The notes beneath the pieces were generated by a model. That model was not told where the DNA came from. It made no database searches and was given only the letters and a program-made list of their open reading frames with translations. From the NCBI RefSeq assembly GCF_913020055.1, contig NZ_CAJWCF010000005.1, positions 1-64,000 of the forward strand: a stretch of DNA of 64,000 nt, read 5' to 3'. The translations under genes were made by a program, and so were the position numbers. Each line of letters starts with the position of its first letter. The first letter of the stretch is position 1. This document shows, in pieces, positions 1 through 8,187 of the stretch. The stretch is from an uncultured Paraglaciecola sp. (GTDB lineage Bacteria; Pseudomonadota; Gammaproteobacteria; Enterobacterales; Alteromonadaceae).

Positions 1-562
1 TACGTGTTGTCATTATCTATCTCCAGTTAAGGCTATTATGTCTTAACTGGGGTGGTCGTATCTATTCAACCACGTCAAACATCTTTGCATAACTAGGTTG
101 TACAGCAAAAACAAGTACATTAGGAGTAGGTGTCTCAGCAGAAAAACTTTTAAAAGCAATGAAAAATAATGCCCAGTATACAAATCGTTTCATTTATAAA
201 ACCTTGGTAATTAAATACATTGAAAAAGTTATCGAACAGGAAGTTAAAACCAATGAAACAATTGCCTATATAGATCCCATGAACAGGGTATCAAGCTTCA
301 TAAATTCAGTAAAATAAAATACGGCTTATAACTGAATATCAACACATATTTACCAACCTATAGGTAAACTTTATTTGTGTTACCGCTCCTGTCGCATCAT
401 TAGCACTAAGCATACTTTACGATTCAAAGAGACGATAAAAAAACAAAAATATTTTCAATATTTAAAATATCAAAACCTATTTAATTGTTACTCACCCATT
501 TATACCTAGACGCGAGTGAATTACACTACTTATAATTAAACTCTAACCAAGAATAATAAATA
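1..562. other. Gene-poor region upstream of ettA
   Basis: No convincing gene is visible. A short plus-strand frame is open from about 93 and has an ATG at 159 followed by 52 codons to a TAA at 315-317. It is lysine-rich, has no clear ribosome binding site, and I recognise no family. It could be a small gene or the remnant of a longer one. A short inverted repeat lies at 23-50. A TATAAT hexamer at 531-536 is a plausible -10 for ettA, but I see no good -35 in front of it. Confidence 0.4.
23..50. repeat. 9-bp perfect inverted repeat
   Basis: CCAGTTAAG and CTTAACTGG form a perfect 9-bp stem around a 10-nt loop. No T-run follows on either strand, so it is not a standard intrinsic terminator. The gene to its left is outside the window, so its role cannot be assigned. 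Confidence 0.4.
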
Positions 563-2230
563 ATGGCGCAATACGTTTACAGCATGCTTCGTGTCGGTAA
601 AGTGGTTCCACCCGGCAAACATATCTTAAAAAACATTTCTCTCAGCTTTTTCCCCGGTGCCAAAATCGGCGTGTTAGGTTTGAACGGTTCTGGTAAATCG
701 ACCTTACTCAGGATCATGGCCGGCATAGATACAGATATTGAAGGTGAAGCCATTCCTCAAACGGGATTAAAAATCGGCTATCTACCCCAAGAGCCTCAGC
801 TTGATGAAAGTAAAGACGTAAGAGGCAACATCGAAGAAGCAGTAGCAGATGTAGCCCATGCGCTTAAACGTATCGATGAAGTTTATGCAGCCTACGCAGA
901 AGAAAACGCGGACTTTGACGCCTTAGCTAAAGAGCAAGGTGAATTAGAAGCCATCATCCAAAGCAAGGATGGTCATAATCTCGACAATGCCTTAGAGCGA
1001 GCAGCCGATGCCCTACGTCTACCACCTTGGGATGCCGATGTAAGCAAACTTTCTGGGGGTGAACGTCGTCGAGTTGCACTATGTAAATTGTTACTCGAAA
1101 AACCTGAAATGTTATTACTCGACGAACCTACCAACCACTTGGATGCAGAATCAGTAGCTTGGTTAGAACGTTTTTTACATGACTATGAAGGCACAGTGGT
1201 CGCGATTACCCATGACAGGTATTTCCTCGATAACGTGGCTGGCTGGATATTGGAGCTTGACCGTGGCCAAGGTATTCCTTGGGAAGGTAACTATTCATCT
1301 TGGTTAGAACAAAAAGACGCACGTCTTGAGCAAGAAGAAAAAACCGAAAGCGCCAGACAGAAATCGATTAAAACCGAACTTGAATGGGTACGGTCGAACG
1401 CTAAAGGTCGTCAATCTAAAAGCAAAGCCCGTATGGCTAGGTTCGAAGAGCTCAATACAGGGGATTACCAAAAGCGTAATGAAACCAATGAGTTGTTTAT
1501 CCCACCTGGTGAACGTTTAGGTGAAAAAGTCATTGAAGTGACAGGTCTTAAAAAATCCTATGGCGACCGAGTGTTAATTGACGACCTCTCGTTCAAAATG
1601 CCCAAAGGTGCCATTGTTGGCATTGTTGGTCCTAACGGTGCAGGTAAATCTACGTTATTTAGAATGCTCAGCGGCGATGAAAAGCCTGACGCAGGTAAAA
1701 TTGACCTGGGTGAATCGGTACAATTAGCCAGTGTCGACCAGTTCCGCGATGATATGAATGACGACAATACAGTTTACAAAGAAATATCAGACGACTCAGA
1801 TATTATCCGCATAGGCAACTTTGAATTAAACAGCCGTGCATATTGTGGACGTTTTAATTTTAAAGGATCGGATCAACAGAAGTTTATGAAAAACTTGTCT
1901 GGTGGTGAACGCAACCGGGTACATTTAGCTAAATTATTAAAAGCCGGTGGTAACGTATTACTGCTGGATGAGCCCACCAATGACTTGGATGTAGAAACCT
2001 TACGCGCCCTAGAAAATGCCATTTTGGAATTCCCTGGTTGTGCCATGGTGATTTCACATGACAGGTGGTTCTTAGACAGAATAGCGACGCATATAATGGA
2101 CTATCGTGATGAAGGAAAAATCAATTTCTACGAAGGTAACTACACCGAATATGCCGCTTGGTTAAAAGCGACCTATGGTACAGATGTAGTTGAACCCCAT
2201 AGGCTTAAGTATAAAAAGATTAGTAAATAA
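563..2230 (+). CDS. ettA: Energy-dependent translational throttle protein EttA (ABC-F ATPase)
   Basis: This is an ABC-F family ATPase that binds the ribosomal E site and couples translation initiation and early elongation to the ATP/ADP ratio. It is cytoplasmic and has no membrane segments. There are two ABC cassettes: Walker A GLNGSGKST at about residues 39-47 with signature LSGGERRRV near 163, and GPNGAGKST near 356-364 with LSGGERNRV near 445. Each is followed by a DEPTN-type Walker B. The charged linker at about 240-325 corresponds to the P-site tRNA interaction motif. Its 555 residues equal the length of E. coli EttA. It stands alone, with a GC-rich hairpin just downstream. The family assignment is very secure. 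Confidence 0.97.
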   Translation: MAQYVYSMLRVGKVVPPGKHILKNISLSFFPGAKIGVLGLNGSGKSTLLRIMAGIDTDIEGEAIPQTGLKIGYLPQEPQLDESKDVRGNIEEAVADVAHALKRIDEVYAAYAEENADFDALAKEQGELEAIIQSKDGHNLDNALERAADALRLPPWDADVSKLSGGERRRVALCKLLLEKPEMLLLDEPTNHLDAESVAWLERFLHDYEGTVVAITHDRYFLDNVAGWILELDRGQGIPWEGNYSSWLEQKDARLEQEEKTESARQKSIKTELEWVRSNAKGRQSKSKARMARFEELNTGDYQKRNETNELFIPPGERLGEKVIEVTGLKKSYGDRVLIDDLSFKMPKGAIVGIVGPNGAGKSTLFRMLSGDEKPDAGKIDLGESVQLASVDQFRDDMNDDNTVYKEISDDSDIIRIGNFELNSRAYCGRFNFKGSDQQKFMKNLSGGERNRVHLAKLLKAGGNVLLLDEPTNDLDVETLRALENAILEFPGCAMVISHDRWFLDRIATHIMDYRDEGKINFYEGNYTEYAAWLKATYGTDVVEPHRLKYKKISK

Positions 2231-2234
2231 CAAC

Positions 2235-2259
2235 ACAAGGGCGCATTTAGCGCCCTTGT
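2235..2259 (+). terminator. GC-rich hairpin downstream of ettA
   Basis: ACAAGGGCGC and GCGCCCTTGT form a perfect 10-bp stem with loop ATTTA, starting 5 nt after the ettA stop codon. The downstream T-tract is weak (CCTATGC), so termination is likely but not textbook. Confidence 0.65.
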
Positions 2260-2740
2260 CCTATGCAAAACTTAAGTATCAACGACAACCTACATACATC
2301 CAAAAGATAGTAAATCTGTGCATTGCAAACATTTTAGAGAAGAGTAGTTTTCTGAACTGAAGGTAGGCTTTAATAACACCCTTTCTGCAGCAGCTATACG
2401 AAATACAACAGCTGCATTTTTACATCAACACCTAAGTTCGTAAATTTTCTGCGATGCACTTTAACTACACCTCAATTGTATTTGAGTTTTTTAAATTAAC
2501 TTAATAACAGAAATTTTTATACTGCTTTTCTTTTCCTTAAATGTAGAGTATCGATAATTATTTGAATTTTATTTACTTCACAAAATTGCAATTTGCAAAT
2601 ATATGCGCATTCAAGACAATAAATAAAAACAATCAGTTTACAAAGATGATTAAAACCGTGCAGTAATGGGCAATAAATAATACCATCAGTATCAATAAGT
2701 TTAGTAAAACCTTAAGTGATAAATATAGGATCAGTACAAC
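2260..2740. other. AT-rich intergenic region ahead of the BIG2 lipoprotein
   Basis: About 480 bp without a supportable gene. It is AT-rich and presumably holds the promoter and leader of the downstream lipoprotein gene. The 62-codon frame at 2716 is a shadow overlapping the start of that gene. No strong hairpin or repeat was seen. Confidence 0.5.
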
Positions 2741-5700
2741 ATGTCAGGATTAAAAGACACTCATTTATTTCATTCACTTCTCAGCTATTTTTTCGTTGCT
2801 CTATTACTTTCAGGATGTGGTGGTGGCGACGACGGAGGTTCTACGCCTATTCCCACAACTCCCACAACTCCCACTTTAAGCTCATTGAGCATCACTCCTG
2901 TTGAGTCAACGCTAAAAAAATCAGAAACATTCCAATTAAGTGTGACAGGTACATACTCCAATAATTCAACTCAGAATCTAACATCTTCCGCTACTTGGAC
3001 TGTTGCCGATGCAGCAGTGCTTGAAGTATCAAACACTGGTTTAATAACCACGCTAGAAGCTGGCACCACTACTGTGACGGCAACCTATGAAGGAAAATCG
3101 AATGAAATCAGTGTGTCGGTCAAAGCCTTAACCGATTTAGTGATTTCACCCGTCGTTATGACTTTGCTAATCGGTTCGTCTGAGCAGTTAAATGTAACGG
3201 GACAATATACAGATAATAGTAACGAAAATTTGGATAGTTTGGTCACTTGGGAATCCTCTGATCCCAGTGTCGCTAGTATCTCAACATCTGGCGTGTTGCT
3301 AGCGGTTTCTGCGGGTAGCACTTCAATAACCGCTAGTTTGCAGGGCGTCAGTAAAACATTTCAAGTCACGGTCAAAGCCTTAACCGACTTAGTGATTTCG
3401 CCCATAGTGATGACTTTGGTAATAGGTTCATCAGAGCAGTTAAATGTAACGGGACAATATACAGATAACAGTAACGAAAATTTGAACAGTTCGGTCACTT
3501 GGGAATCCTCTGATCCCAGTGTCGCTAGTATCTCAACATCTGGCGTGTTGCTAGCGATTTCTGAGGGTACCACTTCGATAACCGCTAGCTTTCAAGGAAT
3601 CAGTGAAACATTACCAATCAGAGTGTTGCAAGATTTTGTCTCTTTGTCAGTCACAGAGGTTACCTCTCCCCTTAAAATAGCAGAAACATTTCAACTAATC
3701 GCAACTAGCACTCTGGCTAATGGTTCTAGCCAAGATTCAACATCATTGGCAAGCTGGTCAGTTGCCGACTCAGAAGTGTTAAATGTATCAGATACTGGTT
3801 TAGTAACAGCTTTATCGGCTGGCACTACTTCTGTAACTGCCACTTTCGAAGGATTGTCTACCCAACAAAACATTTCCGTAAAAGCCCTAACCGCATTAGC
3901 CATTTCACCCACAACTGTGACATTAGCGATTGCTTCTTCTCAACAATTAAGTTTGTCGGGTATATATTCTGATAACAGTAACGAAACATTGACTAATGGG
4001 ATTACTTGGCAATCTTCCAACCCGAGTATCGCTAGTATCTCCAATACTGGGGTGGTGCTAGGAATTTCAGTGGGTACGGTTTCTATTACCGCTGGTGTTG
4101 GCGAGCTAAGTTCCAATTTGAATGTGACCATCTCTCCAGCAACACTGCAGTCTATAGTGGTTAGCTCCCCAATTATACAAATAGCAGCAGGTTTAACCTC
4201 GAATTTTTCAGCAAAAGGCATTTATTCCGATGGCACAGAGCAAGACTTAAGTAACCAAGTTGTTTGGAGTGTTTCGGACTCTACAATAGCTTCGATAAAT
4301 TCTGAAACAGGTTTGCTAACGGCATTACAAACAGGTTCAGTCTCAGCCATTGCCAGCAAACAGGGACTAACTAGTTCTTTATCCATCTCCGTAAGTGCGG
4401 CAACTTTAACTGGAATAGCCATTACGCCTTCAGAGCTTTCCTTAGCCAAGGGCACAATTGAACCTATTACAGTAACAGCAACGTTTTCAGATAACACTAA
4501 ACTAGATGTTGGTAGTCAAGTGGAGTGGACAAATTCGAATAATGAAATAGCAAGCATTGAAAGTGATCCATCAACCGTATCAGCCTTAATGCCAGGTTCA
4601 ACAACGCTTACCGCTAGTCTTTCGGGTCAACAGGCAGAGTTATCAATTGATGTAACCGATGCTGAACTTGTTTCTCTTACATTGTCTCCAATTAACACAT
4701 CAATTCCACTTGGTCAGTCTCAGCAATACTCTGCTCAAGGTACGTTTTCCGATGGCACAGTTCAGGACTTAACCTCTGAGGTTACCTGGTTATCAAGCAA
4801 TCAAGACAAAGCGCTGATTAGCAACACCCAATCTTCTCCAGGTTTAGCTGACTCTGTTGCATTAGGCAGCACTTCACTCACTGCGGTTTTAGGAAGTATT
4901 CAACAAAACACCATGTTAACCATTAGTAATGCTGTACTAAGCAGTATTGAGATTCAGCCTACTAATCAAACAGTGGCAAAAGGTACCGATACGCAAATTA
5001 AGGCCCTTGGTCATTTTACCGATGGTTCACTAATCGATTTAACTTCACAAGTCTTATGGAGCTCTTCCAATACCAGCTCAGTAGACGTGCAATCTTCAAG
5101 TAACGGATCTGTCCTGATTCAAAATGAAGGTTCAGCTTTGATAAGCGCAGAGTTGCAGGGATTGGTTGGCTTAGGGCATATAACTGTCACATCAGCAACG
5201 TTACAGAGTATTTTCATCAATGCAGCACAAACTTCAGTGCCCAGCGGTATAACCCAACGTCTTATTGCAGTTGGAACATACTCTGATATGACTTCTAGAG
5301 ATGTTAGCCAACAAGTGAGCTGGAAGAGTGATGATGTGCTAAAAGCCACTGTTGCAAATAACAATACAGAATCAGGTTTAGTAACAGCCATTAGCCCAGG
5401 TCAATTAACAATATCAGCCAACTTAGATCTGCTCACCGACCAAATTAATATTGATGTTACCGATGCAGAGTTGACTAGTATTCAAGTCAATAGTGCAAGC
5501 ACTCAGGTTATAGTGCCGTCATCCATATTGGCCACAGCAATTGCGAATTTTTCTGATTCTTCCACCCTAGATGTGTCATCTCAAGTCAATTGGTTAAGTA
5601 GTGATACTAATATTGCTGAGGTAGGAAATTCATCAGCGGACAAAGGTCTAGTTAAAGCGCTGGCAGCGGGTAGCGTTAACATATCGGCGTCTATACTGGG

Positions 5701-6403
5701 TATTAATTCTTTACTCGTGCCCCTTGAAGTTTCTCTTGAGCCTAATTTACCCAAAGCCCTAAGTTTGACTGTGCAACCCAACTTTATATTAAATGATGAC
5801 AATGATACTGCCCTAGTTAATCTGGTGTTAGTGCCTAATGCTGAAACTGGGGTAATAGCAGACGGTACTCCCATAACATTAACAATCAATGAAGGCACAA
5901 CTAATCGAGATGAAGAATTAGTAACCACAAATGGCGCTGTGAGCTACTTGTTAAAATCTACCTATGATGGTTTTATTTCATTATCTGCCACAGCGAGTAA
6001 TTATTCTGTAGGTGCTGGTGTGTCTAGTACTGATGAATTAACTGATGCTTTCTCTGTAATTGGTCAAGGGTCTGCAGTGTATGAGAATAATACGCTCAAA
6101 GCGGGCAGTGTTTTCTACTTGTTCGTCAAGAACTTGACTAATAGGGCGTTTATTGTTGAGCAAATAAATTTTGGCTATTTGGATCCGAATAATAATAATG
6201 CTTTCGTTAACTTTCCTGAGTCACCAATATCATCTGGTGCATTTGTAAGTAATGGGGATTTAACGGCTGGAGAATTTAATTATATTGGTTATGAATTAGA
6301 AAGCGATGTTGAAGCCAGTATATATGTGATTTCATACCTCCTCTATGATTCTCAAAGCGATAGTACTTTCAGGTTTGACAGTACATTTAATTTTGCACAA
6401 TAA
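2741..6403 (+). CDS. Large lipoprotein with eleven bacterial Ig-like (BIG2) repeats
   Basis: Residues 1-26 form a lipoprotein signal peptide ending in lipobox LSGC (Cys26), followed by a glycine/aspartate stretch and a Pro/Thr linker, so the protein should be lipid-anchored and exposed in the envelope. From about residue 46 to 1000 I count eleven tandem repeats of 83-90 residues. They share a pattern of a first strand such as LxxLxIxP, then YSDNS, VTWxSSDxxVASI and AGxTSITA, which is the BIG2 (intimin/invasin-type) Ig fold. Repeats 2 and 3 are nearly identical even at DNA level. The last 220 or so residues are a distinct domain I do not recognise. Such proteins usually act in adhesion or surface structure, but nothing here names a ligand. 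The ATG at 2741 is chosen because it gives a complete signal peptide. Monocistronic. Confidence 0.85.
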   Translation: MSGLKDTHLFHSLLSYFFVALLLSGCGGGDDGGSTPIPTTPTTPTLSSLSITPVESTLKKSETFQLSVTGTYSNNSTQNLTSSATWTVADAAVLEVSNTGLITTLEAGTTTVTATYEGKSNEISVSVKALTDLVISPVVMTLLIGSSEQLNVTGQYTDNSNENLDSLVTWESSDPSVASISTSGVLLAVSAGSTSITASLQGVSKTFQVTVKALTDLVISPIVMTLVIGSSEQLNVTGQYTDNSNENLNSSVTWESSDPSVASISTSGVLLAISEGTTSITASFQGISETLPIRVLQDFVSLSVTEVTSPLKIAETFQLIATSTLANGSSQDSTSLASWSVADSEVLNVSDTGLVTALSAGTTSVTATFEGLSTQQNISVKALTALAISPTTVTLAIASSQQLSLSGIYSDNSNETLTNGITWQSSNPSIASISNTGVVLGISVGTVSITAGVGELSSNLNVTISPATLQSIVVSSPIIQIAAGLTSNFSAKGIYSDGTEQDLSNQVVWSVSDSTIASINSETGLLTALQTGSVSAIASKQGLTSSLSISVSAATLTGIAITPSELSLAKGTIEPITVTATFSDNTKLDVGSQVEWTNSNNEIASIESDPSTVSALMPGSTTLTASLSGQQAELSIDVTDAELVSLTLSPINTSIPLGQSQQYSAQGTFSDGTVQDLTSEVTWLSSNQDKALISNTQSSPGLADSVALGSTSLTAVLGSIQQNTMLTISNAVLSSIEIQPTNQTVAKGTDTQIKALGHFTDGSLIDLTSQVLWSSSNTSSVDVQSSSNGSVLIQNEGSALISAELQGLVGLGHITVTSATLQSIFINAAQTSVPSGITQRLIAVGTYSDMTSRDVSQQVSWKSDDVLKATVANNNTESGLVTAISPGQLTISANLDLLTDQINIDVTDAELTSIQVNSASTQVIVPSSILATAIANFSDSSTLDVSSQVNWLSSDTNIAEVGNSSADKGLVKALAAGSVNISASILGINSLLVPLEVSLEPNLPKALSLTVQPNFILNDDNDTALVNLVLVPNAETGVIADGTPITLTINEGTTNRDEELVTTNGAVSYLLKSTYDGFISLSATASNYSVGAGVSSTDELTDAFSVIGQGSAVYENNTLKAGSVFYLFVKNLTNRAFIVEQINFGYLDPNNNNAFVNFPESPISSGAFVSNGDLTAGEFNYIGYELESDVEASIYVISYLLYDSQSDSTFRFDSTFNFAQ
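3119..3610 (+). repeat. Tandem 252-bp in-gene duplication encoding BIG2 repeats 2 and 3
   Basis: The unit at 3119-3370 is followed directly by a near-copy starting at 3371. The period is 252 bp, exactly 84 codons. Long stretches are identical, for example the block from GAGCAGTTAAATGTAACGGG onward, while the other repeats in the protein are similar only at protein level. This looks like a recent duplication within the gene. Confidence 0.85.
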
Positions 6404-6437
6404 ATATATTCAATAACTGAGTGTCTATAACTTGATT

Positions 6438-6482
6438 TTTCAAACTTAACATTGTAGCTAATAAGCAATGTTAAGTTTGAAA
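6438..6482. terminator. 17-bp perfect inverted repeat between convergent genes
   Basis: TTTCAAACTTAACATTG pairs perfectly with CAATGTTAAGTTTGAAA around an 11-nt loop, TAGCTAATAAG. It lies 35 bp after the BIG2 gene and 176 bp before the end of the convergent radA. Neither strand shows a T-run after the stem, so a terminator or mRNA 3'-end stabiliser is an inference from position only. Confidence 0.5.
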
Positions 6483-6657
6483 TGTAAAAGCTAGTTTAGC
6501 TGCTATCGAATTAAGACCAACCTATCCTCCACAAGTAATTATAATTACTTTGCAAAGGCATTGGATACAATCAGCGCAACTATTAACAGCAGGTTCATCA
6601 AAGCTAGACGTAATTATCGTGATTTTGAACAGTATAAATTCCCCAACCTTAAGTTAA

Positions 6658-8022
6658 TTAGATAGCCTCTAACGCCTCTGACAAGCGCGACACCCCTATA
6701 ATTTCGATACCAGCAACCCGTTGTTTGGGTACATTAGCTTTTGGTACGATGGCCCGCTTAAAGCCATGTTTAGCTGCTTCACTTATTCTTTCTGACCCAT
6801 TGGGAACAGGCCTTATTTCCCCCGATAACCCAACCTCACCAAAAGCAATTAACTCTTTATCTAACACCTTATTTTGAAAGCTCGAAACTATTGCCAGCAG
6901 CAAAGCCAAATCAGCGCTAGTTTCATTTACTTTAACCCCGCCTACTACATTGGCAAACACATCCTGATCATTCATTTGCACATTGCCATGTCTATGTAAC
7001 ACTGCCAATAACATCGCTAGTCGATTTTGGTCTAATCCTACTGCCACTCGTCTTGGATTAGCCATTTGCGAATAATCAACCAAGGCTTGAATTTCCACTA
7101 GCAAAGGCCGCGTCCCTTCCCACACAACCATAACGATACTACCTGGTGATTGTTGGTCATCACGACTAAGAAAAATGGCAGAAGGGTTACTGACTTCCTT
7201 CAATCCTTTTTCAGTCATAGCAAATACACCTAATTCATTCACCGCGCCAAAGCGGTTTTTTTGACTTCTCAAAGTCCGATATCTGCTATCACTTTCTCCT
7301 TCAAGCATCATTGAACAATCAATACAATGTTCTAGTACCTTTGGACCTGCCAAACTGCCATCTTTGGTCACATGCCCAACTAAAAACATTGCGATATGAT
7401 GTTGTTTGGCAAATCGCGTTAAATAGGCGGCACTTTCGCGCACTTGCGAGACACTGCCGGGAGCTGACTGTACATCGGGTACTTGCATGACCTGAATGGA
7501 ATCAATCACCATTAACTCTGGTTTGTGCTGTAAAGCGAGATCACAAATCACTTCTATATTGGTCTCGGCCAGCAATTTTAGTTTGTCATTAGGTAATCCA
7601 AGTCTCTGGGCCCGCATAGCCACTTGTTGCAATGATTCCTCACCCGTCACATACAGTGCGTTTTTATTGTTCGCCATTTGACACATAACTTGTAGCAACA
7701 TGGTACTTTTACCCGCGCCAGGGGAGCCACCAATTAATATGGCCGCCCCGGGCACTATGCCGCCCCCTAAAACTCTATCAAGTTCTTTGTAGCCCGATGC
7801 AAATCGAGGTAATGCTTGTAAATCAATGTTAGCTAAAGATTCAACTTTGGCTTGAGTTTGGCCGGAATACCCACCGGTATTTCGACCACTTGAATTACTA
7901 GTCGAAGACACGGCAAATTCAGTGATAGTATTCCAAGTGTTGCAATCGTTACATTGTCCTTGCCAACGGGGGTATTCCGCCCCACAGTCGGAACATACAT
8001 AAGCAGTTTTACGTTTAGCCAT
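6658..8022 (-). CDS. radA: DNA repair protein RadA
   Basis: RadA is a RecA-like, DnaB-type ATPase that drives branch migration of recombination intermediates. Domain order is standard. An N-terminal zinc finger has Cys10, Cys13, Cys24 and Cys27 (CxxC...CxxC). Walker A GGSPGAGKST is at about 98-107. The diagnostic RadA motif KNRFG is at 255-259. The C-terminal third is Lon-protease-like (GEVGLSGEIRPV). At 454 residues it is close to the 460 of E. coli RadA. It is divergent from the PilZ gene with 165 bp between the starts, and converges on the BIG2 gene. In enterobacteria radA follows serB; that linkage is not present here. Confidence 0.97.
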   Translation of the reverse strand: MAKRKTAYVCSDCGAEYPRWQGQCNDCNTWNTITEFAVSSTSNSSGRNTGGYSGQTQAKVESLANIDLQALPRFASGYKELDRVLGGGIVPGAAILIGGSPGAGKSTMLLQVMCQMANNKNALYVTGEESLQQVAMRAQRLGLPNDKLKLLAETNIEVICDLALQHKPELMVIDSIQVMQVPDVQSAPGSVSQVRESAAYLTRFAKQHHIAMFLVGHVTKDGSLAGPKVLEHCIDCSMMLEGESDSRYRTLRSQKNRFGAVNELGVFAMTEKGLKEVSNPSAIFLSRDDQQSPGSIVMVVWEGTRPLLVEIQALVDYSQMANPRRVAVGLDQNRLAMLLAVLHRHGNVQMNDQDVFANVVGGVKVNETSADLALLLAIVSSFQNKVLDKELIAFGEVGLSGEIRPVPNGSERISEAAKHGFKRAIVPKANVPKQRVAGIEIIGVSRLSEALEAI

Positions 8023-8187
8023 ATTAATCGTTATCTTTTTTCATTTTGAGTTGGTATTCATGATGTGATTATCGTATTTTACATTAAGGCAATATGCTCT
8101 ATAAATCATAGTTTTAGCTTTTTTGCCGATAACTGTTACAACAAACGCAAAAGCACATAACAATATTAGTGAGTTTACCCTGAATTC

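Noticed and set aside
159-317. 52-codon plus-strand frame upstream of ettA as a gene
   Set aside because: No ribosome binding site, no recognised family, and composition close to AT-rich intergenic DNA. It is mentioned only in the intergenic note.
2716-2904. 62-codon ORF at the start of the BIG2 lipoprotein gene
   Set aside because: Out of frame with a clear lipoprotein signal sequence; no support of its own.
3119-3610. Direct repeats as a CRISPR array or mobile element
   Set aside because: The repeats are 252 bp, adjacent and in frame, and encode Ig-like domains; there are no spacers.
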